From NCBI GenBank assembly GCA_002917075.1, contig NTMA01000098.1, positions 85,680-149,679 on the forward strand: a stretch of 64,000 bases of DNA, read 5' to 3'. This stretch comes from Hawksworthiomyces lignivorus. Taxonomy: Eukaryota > Ascomycota > Sordariomycetes > Ophiostomatales > Ophiostomataceae. Both the position numbers and the translations under genes were made by a program. Position 1 is the stretch's first letter. Every line of letters starts with the position of its first letter. The notes under the pieces are model-generated. The model had not been told where the DNA came from, did not search any database, and was given only the letters and a program-made list of their open reading frames with translations. Of the stretch, positions 21,330 to 33,242 are shown in pieces.

Positions 21330-24204
21330 ATGCCCACCGCCGACTCACCGCAGGCATGGCCTCCCTCCCTGGCCATGGCGGACGGCGAAGGCATCACACA
21401 GGGTCCCGTCCCCGATCGATTGCATGACCTAAAGCACGACAGCTCCGTTCTCGCCATTGCAGCCAGCGACGAATATATCTTTGCAGGCACTCACGACGGC
21501 GAGATCCTGATCTGGTCCCTCGACAGTTTCCAGCTGGTCAGCCGCATTCAAGCGCACAAACGAAGCGTCCTCTGTCTCTTCCTTTCCTCTCCTACGTCAT
21601 CCTCTCCCACTCCTCGGGCATCTTCGAAATTGCCCACCAGAACGACCGAACCCGGCCAAGACCAGCTCTTAATATCTTCCGCCGGAGATGCCACCATCAG
21701 CGTCTGGTCTCCCAAGACCTTCCAGCGGCTCTACGAGATCTATAGTTCATACGATGTCGGTGATATCTTCAGCGTCGCGTACTCTATCCAACACCAGATG
21801 GTATTCATCGGTGCGCAAGACACGACGATTCAATGGGTGAAACTCGATGATCCTCGACGGCGGGTTGCCCAAGACTCGGCCCAACATCCCGACAAGCGGC
21901 ATCATCGCTTTTTTGATTCGAAAGCGGTCGGTGGCGCAACCACACCCCGTCGCAGCGAGGAGCGCTGGGGGCTGATTCCAAAGGCTCAGACCGTGCTAGA
22001 AGTGCATCCTAGTGCAATTCGCCAGTTCGCTCACTTTGGCTACATTTACAGCATGTTAATGGCAAGGGGTCCTGCACACACCCTAGGCGCCGACGAGGAA
22101 GTGCTCATCTCTGGCGGCGGTGATGGTACCGTCAAGCTATGGAAAATTGGACCTAAGGCGGACAGCCGCAACCAGAGCGACAGTCACGACAATGACGAGG
22201 ACGGCAGCAGCAGCGGTGATGACGACGAGACAGGTGGAAGCATCAATGAAGTCATGACCTTAGGAAACGATGACGCCATGTCAGTATTGTCTCTGGCTAT
22301 TGACGGCTCTTTCCTCTACTGCGGTAAACTAGACGGCGTGGTTGAGCTCTGGGATCTTGACACGCGGCAGCGACTGCGTGTCATCAAGGCACACAACAGC
22401 GATGTCATGACACTGCAGATGAACTGGGGCTACTTGTGGAGCGCGTCCGCAAATGGCTTCTCGGCTGTATGCTCTGCCTTCTTCTCTTCCACCCTCGCCT
22501 CGATTCTTCTACATTCTGGTGCATATGCTAACTATCTTACAGAAACATAGCACGGTGCACTATGGCGGCGCCGTAACGCCTTCAGAAACAGTAAGCCAGA
22601 AGTACCAGTGTCTCAGCCGCTGGAAAGCACATGACGGCAAGATCCTTGCTTCCACTACAACCACGTTCAAGAGATCGCGTCTCTATATCACCGGAGCAAA
22701 CGACGAGATCGTCAGCATATGGCGTGTGCCAGACCAATTCACAGCGGCTGAAGAAGAGGCGGAAGAGTCCGAAGATGTCATGTTGAAGAACTTGCGCGAC
22801 TTTGTTTCGTACAAGACTATTTCGTCACGGCCCGAATTTGCTGAAGACTGCCATCGGGGCGCGACGTTTCTGTGCACTCTCTTCAAGCGACTCGGCGGCG
22901 AGGTCTTGATGCTGCAGACACACGACAAAAAGCACAACCCGGTAGTGTGCGCCAAGTTCGCCGGTAAACTGCAGCCACAAGAGAAGCGCAAACGGATTCT
23001 ATTCTATGGCCATTATGATGTGGTAGCAGCTGACACGAAGAAGGGCAAGTGGTCCTCTGACCCTTTCACAATGAAGGGGATGAACGGTCACCTGTATGGC
23101 CGAGGAGTCAGCGATAACAAGGGCCCAATCATGGCGGCACTGTATGCCGTAACAGACCTGCTGCAAGATAAGAGTCTCGAGTCGGATGTCATATTCTTGA
23201 TCGAGGGCGAGGAGGAGTCTGGATCTCGCGGATTCCAGGAGACTGTACGAGAGCATCAGGACCTGATTGGCCACATCGATTACATTCTGCTTGCCAACAG
23301 CTACTGGCTCGACGACGAGACTCCCTGCCTGACGTACGGCCTCCGGGGCGTCTTACACGCGGCAGTGTGCGTCGACTCCTCTCACCCAGATTTGCACTCT
23401 GGTGTTGACGGCTCATACATGATGGCAGAGCCTCTGTCCGACTTGACTTTGGTGCTATCTAAGCTTAAAGGCCCTCGCAACCGCGTTATGATTCCACACT
23501 TTTACGACAGCGTGCTTCCTCTGCGACCGGACGAAGAGGCACGGTTCGATGCTATCACCAGTATGCTCGTTCAGCGCAATCCAGAGCATGGCCCAGCTGA
23601 AGTTCTCAAAGCCAGCCTCATGTCACGCTGGCGAGAGCCCAACCTGACTATCCACCGTTACAAGGTTTCTGGCCCTGACGGAAGTCTGGTCAGCTCTCAT
23701 GCCTGCGCAAACATCAGCCTGCGTCTTGTGCCTGGTCAGGAAGTAGATGAAATCGTTGCCTCGCTCGAGGCATTCTTGACAGACGAATTTAACAAGCTCG
23801 AATCTACCAACAAGATCAGCATCCATATCGACAACAAAGCTGAGCCATGGCTAGGTGACCCTGACAACTACATATTCCGGACGTTGGAAGAAGCCATCAT
23901 TCAGGCATGGGGAATGGGCGAGAAGGAAGCGCTGCCACCAAAGAACGCAACCACGTACGACAACGAACAAAAGCAGCCACCAGCCCCTGGCATCTCTCCG
24001 TATAAAGCCCGCCGACCACTCTACATCCGCGAAGGTGGCTCCATTCCCGCCATTCGCTTTCTTGAGAAACAGTTTGGAGCACCTGCTGCTCATCTGCCCT
24101 GCGGGCAGGCCAGCGATGCTGCACATCTTGACAACGAACGACTGCGGGTAGTCAACCTGATCAAAAGTCGTGAAATCTTTAAACACGTGTTCCAGAAACT
24201 ATAG
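21330..24204 (+). CDS. DUG2: DUG2-type WD40/M20 metallopeptidase of glutathione degradation
   Basis: Exons are 21330-22466 and 22543-24204 (932 aa) around a 76-base intron. The first true ATG is at 21330; the longer open frame starts at TTG. The N-terminal half has WD40 repeats (YIFAGTHDGEILIWSLDSF, VLISGGGDGTVKLWKI, LYCGKLDGVVELWDLDT). The C-terminal half is an M20 zinc peptidase: metal ligands in GHYDVV and RGVSDNKGP, and the catalytic glutamate in LIEGEEESGSRG. The ending carries PCGQASDAAHLDNERL. This fusion of beta-propeller and M20 domain is that of Dug2, which with Dug3 and Dug1 degrades glutathione independently of gamma-glutamyl transpeptidase in yeast (established for S. cerevisiae). 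It is soluble and cytosolic. No defect is seen. Confidence 0.9.
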
Positions 24205-26228
24205 GTACACTTGCTTTGTTTTGCTTCAGCGAATTGCGGGAAAAGGAGTTTAAAAAAAAAAGTCAGAAAAAGAATGAAAGGGAAAAGAGTGTACTGGCGT
24301 TAAGAGATCGTAGACAAAATCTGAAGTAAGAAACGGACCAGGGCCAGAAGGGCTACCCTGTAACATTCGTCTATTGTAAACTACCTAGCTGATTGCTCAT
24401 TTTAGTATGCTCAGGTTTCTGTACGAGTAACGAAAAAATCGGATAGTGAAGGGGGAAATATCATTGGTACAGACATCATTGCGTATGTACCGTGAAGGAT
24501 GCCAATACGAAGGATTTGTTAGACCAGCAAATTCTGCACACATGACTTGCCCATCATCCATAGCTCCTGGATCTCCATTTCCCGTTCTTTTCTTAGAATA
24601 TGGTGAGGAAGCCAAAACCGAGGTTTGCCGTGATAACTTCTATTATTATTTCACCTGCCTTTCTGATTTGATTTGTTATGTCAGTGAGACAACATGTATC
24701 CTGCCACGACATACATGACGACTCTTTACATTCGTCACCGAGATGACCAAGGCCATCAAAGGTGATGACTATGTGGATATACTTGATAAATTGGATTCTC
24801 TCTATTTTTTTTTAAGAAAAAAAAAAAGCCGCGGCCTCCGAGCTGTATTTGCTAGATGATAAAAAAAAAATGAAATATAAGAATCATACTGCTGGCATAA
24901 GCGTCTCGTATTGATACTACAAGTGCGATTCTGACATTGTCTCTCGAGATGCTCCTCTGCGACTGAATTTTTACGTAACTGTTCGCGTAAGAGTCCATGC
25001 TCGCCGTAATTTTCCCAGTCAAGAATGACTATTTCTCGTCTTTCTCCGACTCTCTTATGGCAGCCAGCGCAGACTCATCTCAGCCGTGCTCACGATGAGG
25101 TGTTGACACTAATAACGAAACTGACGGATGAAACACCTGCACGGGACCGTCGGTTGGCATTAATTTGGTAAGATATACCTTAAACAAGTGTTTCTTGGCT
25201 CTGCAGCGTAAAAGTATTGCTTAGGGCAGAACGAGCCTTGGCGGTCCTCTGGCCAACCAGCTGGGTCAGGGAAACGGCCCCAGCGATGTGGGTTGGAAGG
25301 CTCGTGTCGGGTTGCGTAAAAGGACTAGTAGGCGTGGTCTATGTGAAGTGGCTGACAGAAATAGAAACTGGTGGAGGAAACGAACGTTGCATTCATAGCT
25401 CTGCTAATAAGACAGTGGCTTCGGTCTAAGCTAGTACTCGTACAAGTACAGTAGGTGCTGTAAGAAGCCGTGGAGCAGCAGAAAGGAAGCTCTGCTGCGC
25501 ATTCCGGGAGCTTGGCGTTCCGAGCAGCAGCGTGGCCTCTCCATTGGTCGGAAGCATGCAGCACGCAAAATAAGGTTTTGTCTTGGCGTGGGTTATTCTT
25601 AACTCTAAATCTTTGTAAGGCAACTCGGCGCCCAGCATCAGCCTGCGAAAGAGGCTGTGCAAACTTCGGCCCATCTGTATTCCATGTCTTCTCCCAAAGC
25701 TTCCGCCAATGCGATTGCTCGGTTCCCCAACGCCCCCCTTGGCAGACAAGCCACAAGCAAAAATAACACAGCACTAATCCTTTTCCTTCTCACGCTAGCA
25801 CCGCAGAGGGTGAGATGCTGTATTAGTGAACCAGGAGCTTGGGGCATCGAGTTGCAACGGTACTGCGATGCATCCGATGTGGCACTAAAATTCCCACCGC
25901 CACAGAGGAAGATCAACTGCAATGTGAGATTGTGTGAGATCCGACGCCTCAGTGTTCTGCAATGCTGGGAATGGAAGTCTTAGACTTCTTTTTTTTGCTT
26001 CTCTGGAATTCCTATATAAGTCGAGGATCCGTCGACCATGAAGTCGATAATGTTTTCCTCCATCTCATCATCATCAGCATCACAATCATCTCAATCACAA
26101 CAATCCAACACTACAACACAAACACATCTATTTCCAACATCTCAGCTTTATCAGCTTCATCTCGCTTCAAAACAATCTTCTTCATACATCTCCAACAGTT
26201 TTTCTTCAAAACACCCACATCTTTCAAA
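24205..26228. other. Long intergenic region upstream of the cupredoxin gene
   Basis: This 2-kb region holds a T-run/A-run inverted pair near 24805-24828 and, at its right end, a TATA box and a CA-rich leader belonging to the next gene. Short ORFs around 25.2-25.9 kb look random. No gene is seen. Confidence 0.5.
26012..26019 (+). promoter_or_regulatory. TATA box of the cupredoxin gene
   Basis: The sequence CTATATAA lies about 210 bp upstream of the ATG at 26229. It is followed by a long CA/TC-rich leader without G-rich stretches, as in strongly expressed fungal genes. Confidence 0.6.
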
Positions 26229-26783
26229 ATGTTCGCCAAGTCCTCCATCGTTATCCTGGCTGCTGCCGCCGGCTTCGCTGCCGCTGCTCCCACTGCCACC
26301 TCTGCCGATCTGGCCTCCCGCACCGTTCCCCAGACTGGTGTCACCCACACCGTCGTCGCCGGCCTCGGCGGCGCTCTGGTCTTCGACCCCGACAATGTCG
26401 TCGCTGAGGTCGGCGACATTGTCGAGTGGCACTACCTGCCCAAGAACCACTCTGTCGCCCAGTCCAGCTTCGGCGAGCCCTGCAACCCGCTCAGCACCGG
26501 CAACGGCTTCTTCTCGGGCTTCCAGCCCATCGCTGAGGGCCAGGCCCCCGACGTCTTCCAGATCGTCGTCCAGGACACCAACCCCATCTGGTACTACTGC
26601 GCCCAGACCAACGGCAACCACTGCCAGAAGGGCATGGCTGGCGTGATCAACCAGAACTTCAACTCGCCCAACACCCTGTCTGCCTACAAGGCTGCTGCTG
26701 CCCTCACCGGTGTCTCTGGCATCCCCCCTGCTGTCCAGGGCGGCTGGGTCATCCCCAACCCCAACCCCCTCGGCGGCTTCTAA
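26229..26783 (+). CDS. Secreted cupredoxin (plastocyanin-like) protein
   Basis: This is a single exon of 184 aa. The ATG at 26229 begins a signal peptide (MFAKSSIVILAAAAGFAAAA). A cupredoxin domain follows, with type 1 copper ligands in the right order: His74 (KNHSV), Cys124 (WYYCAQ), His131 (GNHC) and Met136 (KGMAG). Cys85 and Cys132 can form a disulfide. The tail ends in a Pro/Asn/Gly-rich stretch and has no clear GPI signal. Codon use is strongly GC-ending and the 5' leader is CA-rich, suggesting high expression. Related fungal proteins are extracellular, often stress- or infection-induced; the function is not established. The frame is open upstream to 25962, but the TATA box lies inside that stretch, so I reject the longer form. 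Confidence 0.88.
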   Translation: MFAKSSIVILAAAAGFAAAAPTATSADLASRTVPQTGVTHTVVAGLGGALVFDPDNVVAEVGDIVEWHYLPKNHSVAQSSFGEPCNPLSTGNGFFSGFQPIAEGQAPDVFQIVVQDTNPIWYYCAQTNGNHCQKGMAGVINQNFNSPNTLSAYKAAAALTGVSGIPPAVQGGWVIPNPNPLGGF

Positions 26784-27544
26784 GTCTCTACACCAGTTTA
26801 GAGGCTGAGGCATTTACATTTCCTTGATCTTTTCCTTTTTCTTTTCTTTTTTTCTCATCTTTTCCTTTGTCTTCTTTCTTTGGTCTTGCATACACTTTTC
26901 TTTCTTTCTTGTCGGGAATCTTGCATAGCATTTAGATCCATAGATATTGTGGTGCATTGGTTTCTCCAGAGGGGCATTTGCATTGGGTGGCTATACGGAA
27001 GCATGCATGGATTACATTTTGCATAGGAGGGCGCTTGGTTTCATTACATATAACTACGTAGCATAACGGTTGCATCACTTTCCTTTCACACAAAAATTTA
27101 CATTATATTGGGATACATGACTGCTCTGCTCTACGCGATCGATCATCTTTAACTTTCACGCTTGTACTCGCAACACTTCAGGTGGTGAGAACTAACTGAA
27201 GTGAATCTTGTAGGATCTTCCTCTAGGAGTTGAAATCAAGCCGAGGCTCTAGCTAATAAGTAAAAGTGGATTCGCTCCACATTTCTAATCGGGGTGACCA
27301 CCAGTTCCTGCGCCCATAATAAAACAAGACAATTCACATGGAACACATAAGAGGCACGATAAGAGCTTGCCAGATACAAAACGACTTTTGCTCCGTATAC
27401 CAAATGGACAGGAAACGGGAGACGACATCACGTGTGGTCAATGTTCAATTTCTATAGTCCAGGGATTACACACTCGGGAGGCTCTCTCTTTACTTTTCAG
27501 GGCTGTCTGAGACATTCCGCCTTTTTTTTGTCCTGCCTTGACAA
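26784..27544. other. Convergent 3' intergenic region
   Basis: A pyrimidine-rich 3' UTR-like stretch (26818-26915) follows the cupredoxin stop. The rest has no recognisable content. Confidence 0.55.
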
Positions 27545-29215
27545 TTAGCTCCTAAAGATGGCGAGCTGCTCGGAGCAGATGGACTCGTCATTTTCCTTGA
27601 AAAACTCCTCGCCGGCCGGTCGGACGCCGTCGAACCCCCAGCGCAGCTTTTCGATGCGCCCGCTCATGCCCGCCGCGAAGGCAATGCGATGAAAGTCGGG
27701 CGCCCACTGGGGGTAGATGGTCCTGCGCGTCTCTGCGTCGCGGTCGCAGTTCCAGGCGAAGACGTCGTAGTTGTAGTGGTAGAGGTCATAGCAGACGAAC
27801 GGAAAGCCCTGCGTGGTCATGCGCAGCATTCCCTGCCCGGCGGGGGCGACGTCGAGGAAGAAGTTGCCGATTGCGTTGTAGTAGCGCCCCGCGTACTCGG
27901 CCAGCGCGCGCGGCCGCGTGCCCGGGACGCGCTCCGCGTCCAGGATCTTCTGGGTGCTGCCGTGGTGGCTCAGTGAGTTGGCGGCGGCCTTCTCGGCGAG
28001 GCCGACAAAGTCGTTGCGCTCCGGGCTGTCGAGGACCACCTCCACGAGGTACTGCGCGATCCAGTCCGGCGCATCGCAGAGCGCAAAGGTGTTGCTGAGC
28101 ACAATGATGCCCGTCTGCGTCTCGGGAAGCAGGTACACGCTGCTGAGCGCGCCGGCCATGGCGCCGTTGTGATAGACGAGTTGGACCGGCTTCTGGAGGC
28201 CCCTGGCGACGATGGGAAGGCCGCTGGGCGACTCGTACGCGTTCACGCCGACCAGGCCGCCCCGGCCCGGCAGCTGCGTCACGACCCACCCCAGACCGTA
28301 GTGGGAGTCGTCGTCGATGGCAGCGCGGGGGCCCCACACATATTGCGTATCAAAGAACGGCGACCCATCTGTCTTGGGCTCGCCGGACAGCCTCTGCTTG
28401 TCAGCCGCCTCCAAGAGGGCTTTGTAGTATGCAAGAAGATCGGTCAGCGAGCTCTTGGCGGCGCCCGCACCGGCCAAAACGCGGCCGGACCGCAGGGGAG
28501 GACACGGGACGGCCAGTGGCGACCGGTCGGTAAGCGTCATGTAGCTCTTGACATGGTTGTCCTGGGCCGGATCGCCAAACGTCATGGACTGCAGGCCGAG
28601 AGGATCGTAGAGCAGGCTCTTTGTGCACTGCTCGATGCTCTCGCCGCAGACCCGCTCGAGAATCTCGCCGGCGAGAGCGTAGCACCAGTTGCAGTATGAC
28701 ATCTTGGAGCGGAACTCGAGCTGCGGCTCGAGCAGCCCCACAATCTTGGCCGTCTCTGTCTTGGGCACGAGGAGCTGCTGGTGCTCCTGCACCCAGTAGC
28801 CGTTGCCGGTGGGGAGGCCCATCCGCATTGTCAGCAGATCCTCAATGTTGGCCTCGGTCTTGAGCTGCGGCAGGCGCGCAACGGTAGAGGGATCAGTGTA
28901 TTCTGGCACAAGGTCTCTGAGCGGCGTCGTCCAGTCAAGCTTCTCCTGAAAGACAAGCGAGGCGAACGAGGCCGCCACCATGGCCTTGCTCATGGAGCCG
29001 ATGTGGTAGGTCGAGCCCCCGTCAGGGGCGATCTTGTTGTCATAGTTGCGGTACCCAAAATGGTCCTCATGGACGACCCTACCGCCATGGATAACACCGA
29101 TGGAGAGTCCAACGGTGCCCGTGACATCGAATATGTTGGATATGGTAGTCCGAGTCTCCTCGCTGGAGAGGCGCTCGAGGACGCTGGCAAAGCCGTTGGG
29201 CTTGAGAATCGTCAT
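27545..29215 (-). CDS. Beta-lactamase-family serine hydrolase
   Basis: This is a single exon of 556 aa with ATG at 29215. It has the class C beta-lactamase / penicillin-binding fold motifs: the nucleophile motif S-x-x-K as Ser74-Met-Ser-Lys77 (HIGSMSKAM), and Y-x-N as Tyr174-Cys-Asn176 (MSYCNWCYALAG). A later HYGLGWVV block belongs to the same domain. There is no signal peptide. The last 130 residues (from about 430) form a separate C-terminal beta-rich region common in fungal members. Family activities include esterases, transesterases of polyketide pathways (LovD-like) and D-amino-acid peptidases; this one cannot be assigned. It is divergent from the NB-ARC/TPR gene, sharing a 924-bp region. 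Confidence 0.85.
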   Translation of the reverse strand: MTILKPNGFASVLERLSSEETRTTISNIFDVTGTVGLSIGVIHGGRVVHEDHFGYRNYDNKIAPDGGSTYHIGSMSKAMVAASFASLVFQEKLDWTTPLRDLVPEYTDPSTVARLPQLKTEANIEDLLTMRMGLPTGNGYWVQEHQQLLVPKTETAKIVGLLEPQLEFRSKMSYCNWCYALAGEILERVCGESIEQCTKSLLYDPLGLQSMTFGDPAQDNHVKSYMTLTDRSPLAVPCPPLRSGRVLAGAGAAKSSLTDLLAYYKALLEAADKQRLSGEPKTDGSPFFDTQYVWGPRAAIDDDSHYGLGWVVTQLPGRGGLVGVNAYESPSGLPIVARGLQKPVQLVYHNGAMAGALSSVYLLPETQTGIIVLSNTFALCDAPDWIAQYLVEVVLDSPERNDFVGLAEKAAANSLSHHGSTQKILDAERVPGTRPRALAEYAGRYYNAIGNFFLDVAPAGQGMLRMTTQGFPFVCYDLYHYNYDVFAWNCDRDAETRRTIYPQWAPDFHRIAFAAGMSGRIEKLRWGFDGVRPAGEEFFKENDESICSEQLAIFRS

Positions 29216-30139
29216 GCCGGTGTTGATCGATGTACTGGGGTGGAAGCGCGATCGTCAGATCAGTGTAGAAATTCTGCCGCGGTCTGTCTAGTCTGTGAGG
29301 AAGAAATTGTCTTCGACCGCATTGTTTGAGCAACGGGGACAGAAAACTTAAGACCTCCAGGTGTGGTGAGAATATTTCAAACAATCTGCACCACCATGCG
29401 GGGAAGGGAAGCTCCTTGCAATCAGCAGAGCCGCGTGGGAAATCCTGCGCAGCACTGACTTGAGTATCGACGCACAACCTGCCGTGCCAACTTCAGAGGG
29501 CAGATGGCCGTTTCTTGGTGCTTGTGCAAGGTAGCGGAACGCCGGAAGCCGCCCGGTTAAGTTCTTGTTTGAACATGAGAGGTGACAAGGGATACTTTTG
29601 CACCCTACCTTTTTGTATATCTGCACTTTCGACCCTCACCGATAAACGTTCCATGTCTCAAAATGCAACCAATACGACGGCGCCACGGTGGGTTGTGCTT
29701 GGAGCAAGGGTTTTTTGGGCACGAAGTCAGGTATTCGTACCACCCACCGGCTCGAGCCCTCGAAAAGACGTAGCACATTGCTTCCTGCATCACCAAGACC
29801 ATAAGAAAACAAGCAGGATGCACACACTAACCACCAGCCACAAGTTTCCCTATATTGTCGGGCGTAAATGGCGTGATTCTTTTTTACCGGGATAATGATG
29901 TCGGTCTATCGGATCAACCTTTCTTGGGGCATACGTCGGGTTGCCCAGGACTGGTATGCTGCTTGGTTGCCTTGTCGCCTTGTTTCAAGTGAACGACCTA
30001 GGACCCTGCTGCGGCGCCGAAAAAACTACATATGGAAATCTATTTTGTCCAACGGTCGTTGGATGAAATGGCTAAAGCTGGAGATGGCTGATGAGAATGC
30101 ATATCCTCCACCGGCATAGTCACCAACAGAGTACAGATC
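29216..30139. promoter_or_regulatory. Divergent region between hydrolase and NB-ARC gene
   Basis: The 924-bp region carries both promoters. I checked it for an N-terminal effector exon of the NB-ARC gene. Open frames there (for example 29895-30119) end in a stop before the ATG at 30140 and do not resemble HeLo, PNP or patatin domains. Confidence 0.5.
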
Positions 30140-32745
30140 ATGGCTCCAACTTGGAAGCGTTCAACGCTCACACATCGGCGGAACCGCAATTTTGTAGGCC
30201 GTGACAGTCTTCTGGAATCAATGCACGAGAAGCTGTGCTGCATAAACCCCCAGGGGGGTGCGGAACCAGTCTTGTGTTTGCTCCAAGGCCTTGGGGGAAT
30301 CGGCAAGACACAGGCGGCCCTCGAATATTGCTACAGATATTCAAAAGACTACGACTGGCAGTTCTGGGTCGCGGCCGAGACGTCGACGAAACTGCTCGAC
30401 ACATTTCGCTCCATCGCGGAAAAGATGCCCAAAGAGGCGAGAACCAGCGAAGACGTGGTCACTGACACACTCACCTGGCTCGAAACGACCGGTAAGCCAC
30501 CGCTAATGGCTCTCAGGCGTCCAACCTAGATGCTGGAACTAATTGCTGCTGGATCTAGAAGACACATGGCTCATTGTCTTTGACAATGTCGAGGATTGGT
30601 CGTCTGTCTACGACATGTATGCGCCGAGACAATGTATGGGCCGGTCAGCCATCGTATTGACGTCTCAGCTGACGGCGATTGGGTCCGAGGTGGACCACCT
30701 GTTCCCCATGGAATCTCTGTCTATCGAGGACGGTGCGCGCGTGTTGGCCAAGCACGTGTATGGGGCAGCGGCTATGGACCGGAACGAGGAAGAGGCCGCG
30801 CTGGAGATCTCGCGGCGGTTTTCCGGCCTGCCTCTGGCCCTGGCTCATATCGGAGGTTTCATCAAAGAGTCTGGGAGCTCTCTGGAAAAATATGAAAAGA
30901 TATTTGATGACCGCTACAGCGCAAGCTGGAAAGGCAAGACGCAAGCGACTCGCCAATACGAGAAACCTATGGAAGTCGTGTGGAACTTTGCTCTCAGCGA
31001 GGACCAGTTGTCAGCGAGCGCACGGCGGCTGATCCAGATTCTTGCTTTTCTTGACCCCGACGGAGTGCCGGAGAGCATCCTTCTTCGGTCCTGCCAAGAA
31101 GATTCAAGCTGGGGCTTTGAAAAGGGATCAGAAGAAGCTGAGTATGCGACTCTGTCCCCTCCTCATATGCACCTGATATGCAGCTGACGAGATGTGAAAT
31201 TTAGATTCTTGGCTATGCGGCGGTCCCTCCACAAACGCTCACTTGTGTCAATGGGGGGCCCGGTCGACGGTATGTTCTTTACAATCCATCGGAGTTTGCA
31301 GCACGCTATTCTCCTGGAGCTGGATCGGGATCCGGAGGTGAGGAAAGCCATCTTCCTCCGGGCTTTCAATACGATCCAGGTCATCACGCCCAAACCCAGC
31401 AACAGGCAGATTCCCAGCCCCAAGCAGTGGCCGCAATCGGAAATTGTCATTCCACATATTGTCAGCCTCTGCAGGAAATTCGCCAGGAGCGTGCCTCCAA
31501 TGCAGGGCACCCTAGAGTTCGCAGAACTCCTCTACAGCTGCGGCTTTTTCCTGTGGGAGCGAGAAGACCCAGCCACCGAAGATGCGGTGCTTGTTCTCGA
31601 GACGGCGATGAAGATCCTGGATGAGGTCCACTATCAACCCGATGGCCGGCTCCGCGCCGACATCCTTGCCGTCTTGGGCATGTGCTGCGACCGGCTCGGC
31701 CCCATTATTTACGAGGAAGGCCTCGCGATGCGCAAACAAGCACGCAAAATACGACAGGCCATCAAGGAGAAAGAGATCAAAGACGACAACGTCACGTCTG
31801 TCACGGATTTGCTCCTTTACAACTCGCTCAACGATCAGGGTATTGCAGAGATGCAGCTTAACAGATTTGAGGAGGGTGAGCGGCTGTTTGAAGAATGCTT
31901 CAAGAGATACAAGACCTGGGGGTCAGAAGAGCACATTCCCTTCGAGTACGCCAAGTACTATCATAATGTGGGCGTGGTGCGAATGTGCCAGGGAAAGTTT
32001 GCTGAAGCTCTGTCCTTTCTGAAGAGGTCAGTCGAGCTGGAGGAGAAGTACGAAGGTTCTAGAAATTCACGGGTGATCTGGTTTGATTATGACTATGCGT
32101 GTGGACTGTTTCATGCCGGAGACCTCAATACTGCTTTGAAAATGCATTTGGAGATTCTGGACGAGCGGGAGTTGCAATCTGGCAAGTATAGCGAGATGAC
32201 ACTGCTAAGTTATTACACGGTCGGAGCCATGTACCATCACCTCGGGAACCTCGAAAAGGCAGTGTAAGCCCCCATCTCCAATGTTGTTTTGTTTCAAGCT
32301 GTCCCTCTTTCCAAGAAGCCACCACCCAGCGTCCATTTCTGCGTTTCCTTGGAGACTCAGTCTCAGTACCCTGTTCTCTTCTGACGTGCAAAATAGGACA
32401 TACATCAAAGAATGCATTGATCGTGCTGGAAATTCCGGGCGCAAGAGATGGCCTGAATGCGCCCTGGGGAGAGCGCACATGCATCTCGCCCGGCTTTTGA
32501 AAGCAACGTCGGCCGAGGCTGAACTTATCAAGCCACATGAGGATATCGGAAAAGCTATTCTCGACAAGTATAGACACATCAGTGAGTCTTTCACGCCCAG
32601 AACAGATGATGATATGATCCTCTACGACTCGTTACAGCCAGTGTTTGACGGGAGATACACTGGGCGAGACCTTGTGCCTCTTCTGCAAACAATGGTTGGC
32701 GGTTGGAAAAACGGGAACCAGGTGGCGGATCAGCTGGCAACGTAA
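30140..32745 (+). CDS. NB-ARC / TPR STAND protein (fungal NLR-like), no N-terminal effector domain
   Basis: Exons are 30140-30491, 30559-31141, 31205-32263 and 32397-32745 (780 aa, in frame, all GT-AG). The NB-ARC domain begins within 20 residues of the ATG: NFVGRDSLLESMHE, P-loop GLGGIGKTQAAL at residues 50-61, Walker B WLIVFDNVED immediately after intron 1, and the GLPL-type motif FSGLPLALAHIGG. A winged-helix-like part (ILAFLDPDGVPESIL) follows, then about 350 residues of TPR-like helices (LNDQGIAEMQLNRFEEGERL; YYHNVGVVRMCQGKFAEALS; YTVGAMYHHLGNLEKAV). Fungal proteins of this architecture sense non-self and usually carry an N-terminal domain that executes the response; here none is present. 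The frame is intact. A partner in trans, or a truncated gene, are both possible. Confidence 0.85.
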
Positions 32746-33008
32746 ATACATCATTGTTGCTACGCAGATGTACCAACAACCAGATGCTGTGATAATTATG
32801 GACGGGGTCAAGTGTGCTCAATTGAATTGGATGGCGTTATCCAGGGACAAATGTAGATTAGGCATGCAGCGAGGCATTCTAAATTCAGTATTGAATTTGA
32901 TCACAAAAGTATCACGCCTCTTCCATGTTGACGTCCAATGATTATAGGAACATGCAGCTAAAAGTGTTCTTTGTTTCAGCTGTTTCTACTGATATCAAGT
33001 GCATGATC

Positions 33009-33242
33009 TCAAGCAGCCAAAGTGCCATCTCCAGCGGCTTCCACATTGGACCTCTTGTCACCGTAGAGGGCTAAATTGTCCTCGCCCTGTCCATAAGCAC
33101 GCTCATCTTCAGGAGTGATAGATATTTGCTCCTTCCACGGCTGCTGACGATTATCTGACTTGCTGGCTTCGACAGCCCATTGGGGCATAGTGTGCGTCGA
33201 TGGGGCGTCTGTCGAAGCAGAGCAATCAGAATTAGTAGTCAT
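33009..33242 (-). CDS. Small hypothetical protein, 77 aa
   Basis: The ORF starts with ATG at 33242 and ends at 33009. Upstream on the minus strand (33361-33420) lies a strong CT-rich stretch, as before many fungal genes. The product is hydrophilic and acidic (ITPEDERAYGQGEDNLALYG) with no cysteine cluster, signal or membrane segment. I do not recognise a family. The ORF could be real or chance; composition and promoter context favour real. Confidence 0.4.
   Translation of the reverse strand: MTTNSDCSASTDAPSTHTMPQWAVEASKSDNRQQPWKEQISITPEDERAYGQGEDNLALYGDKRSNVEAAGDGTLAA

Noticed and set aside
25962..26228. Upstream in-frame extension of the cupredoxin
   Set aside because: The TATA box and CA-rich leader lie inside it, and the ATG at 26229 begins a proper signal peptide.
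26038..26646. Ser/Pro/Thr-rich frame overlapping the cupredoxin gene
   Set aside because: Frame-shifted shadow of the CA-rich leader and coding exon; the copper-site motifs are in the other frame.
29895..30119. Possible N-terminal effector domain exon for the NB-ARC gene
   Set aside because: The frame closes with a TAG just before the ATG, has no good donor, and resembles no known effector domain.
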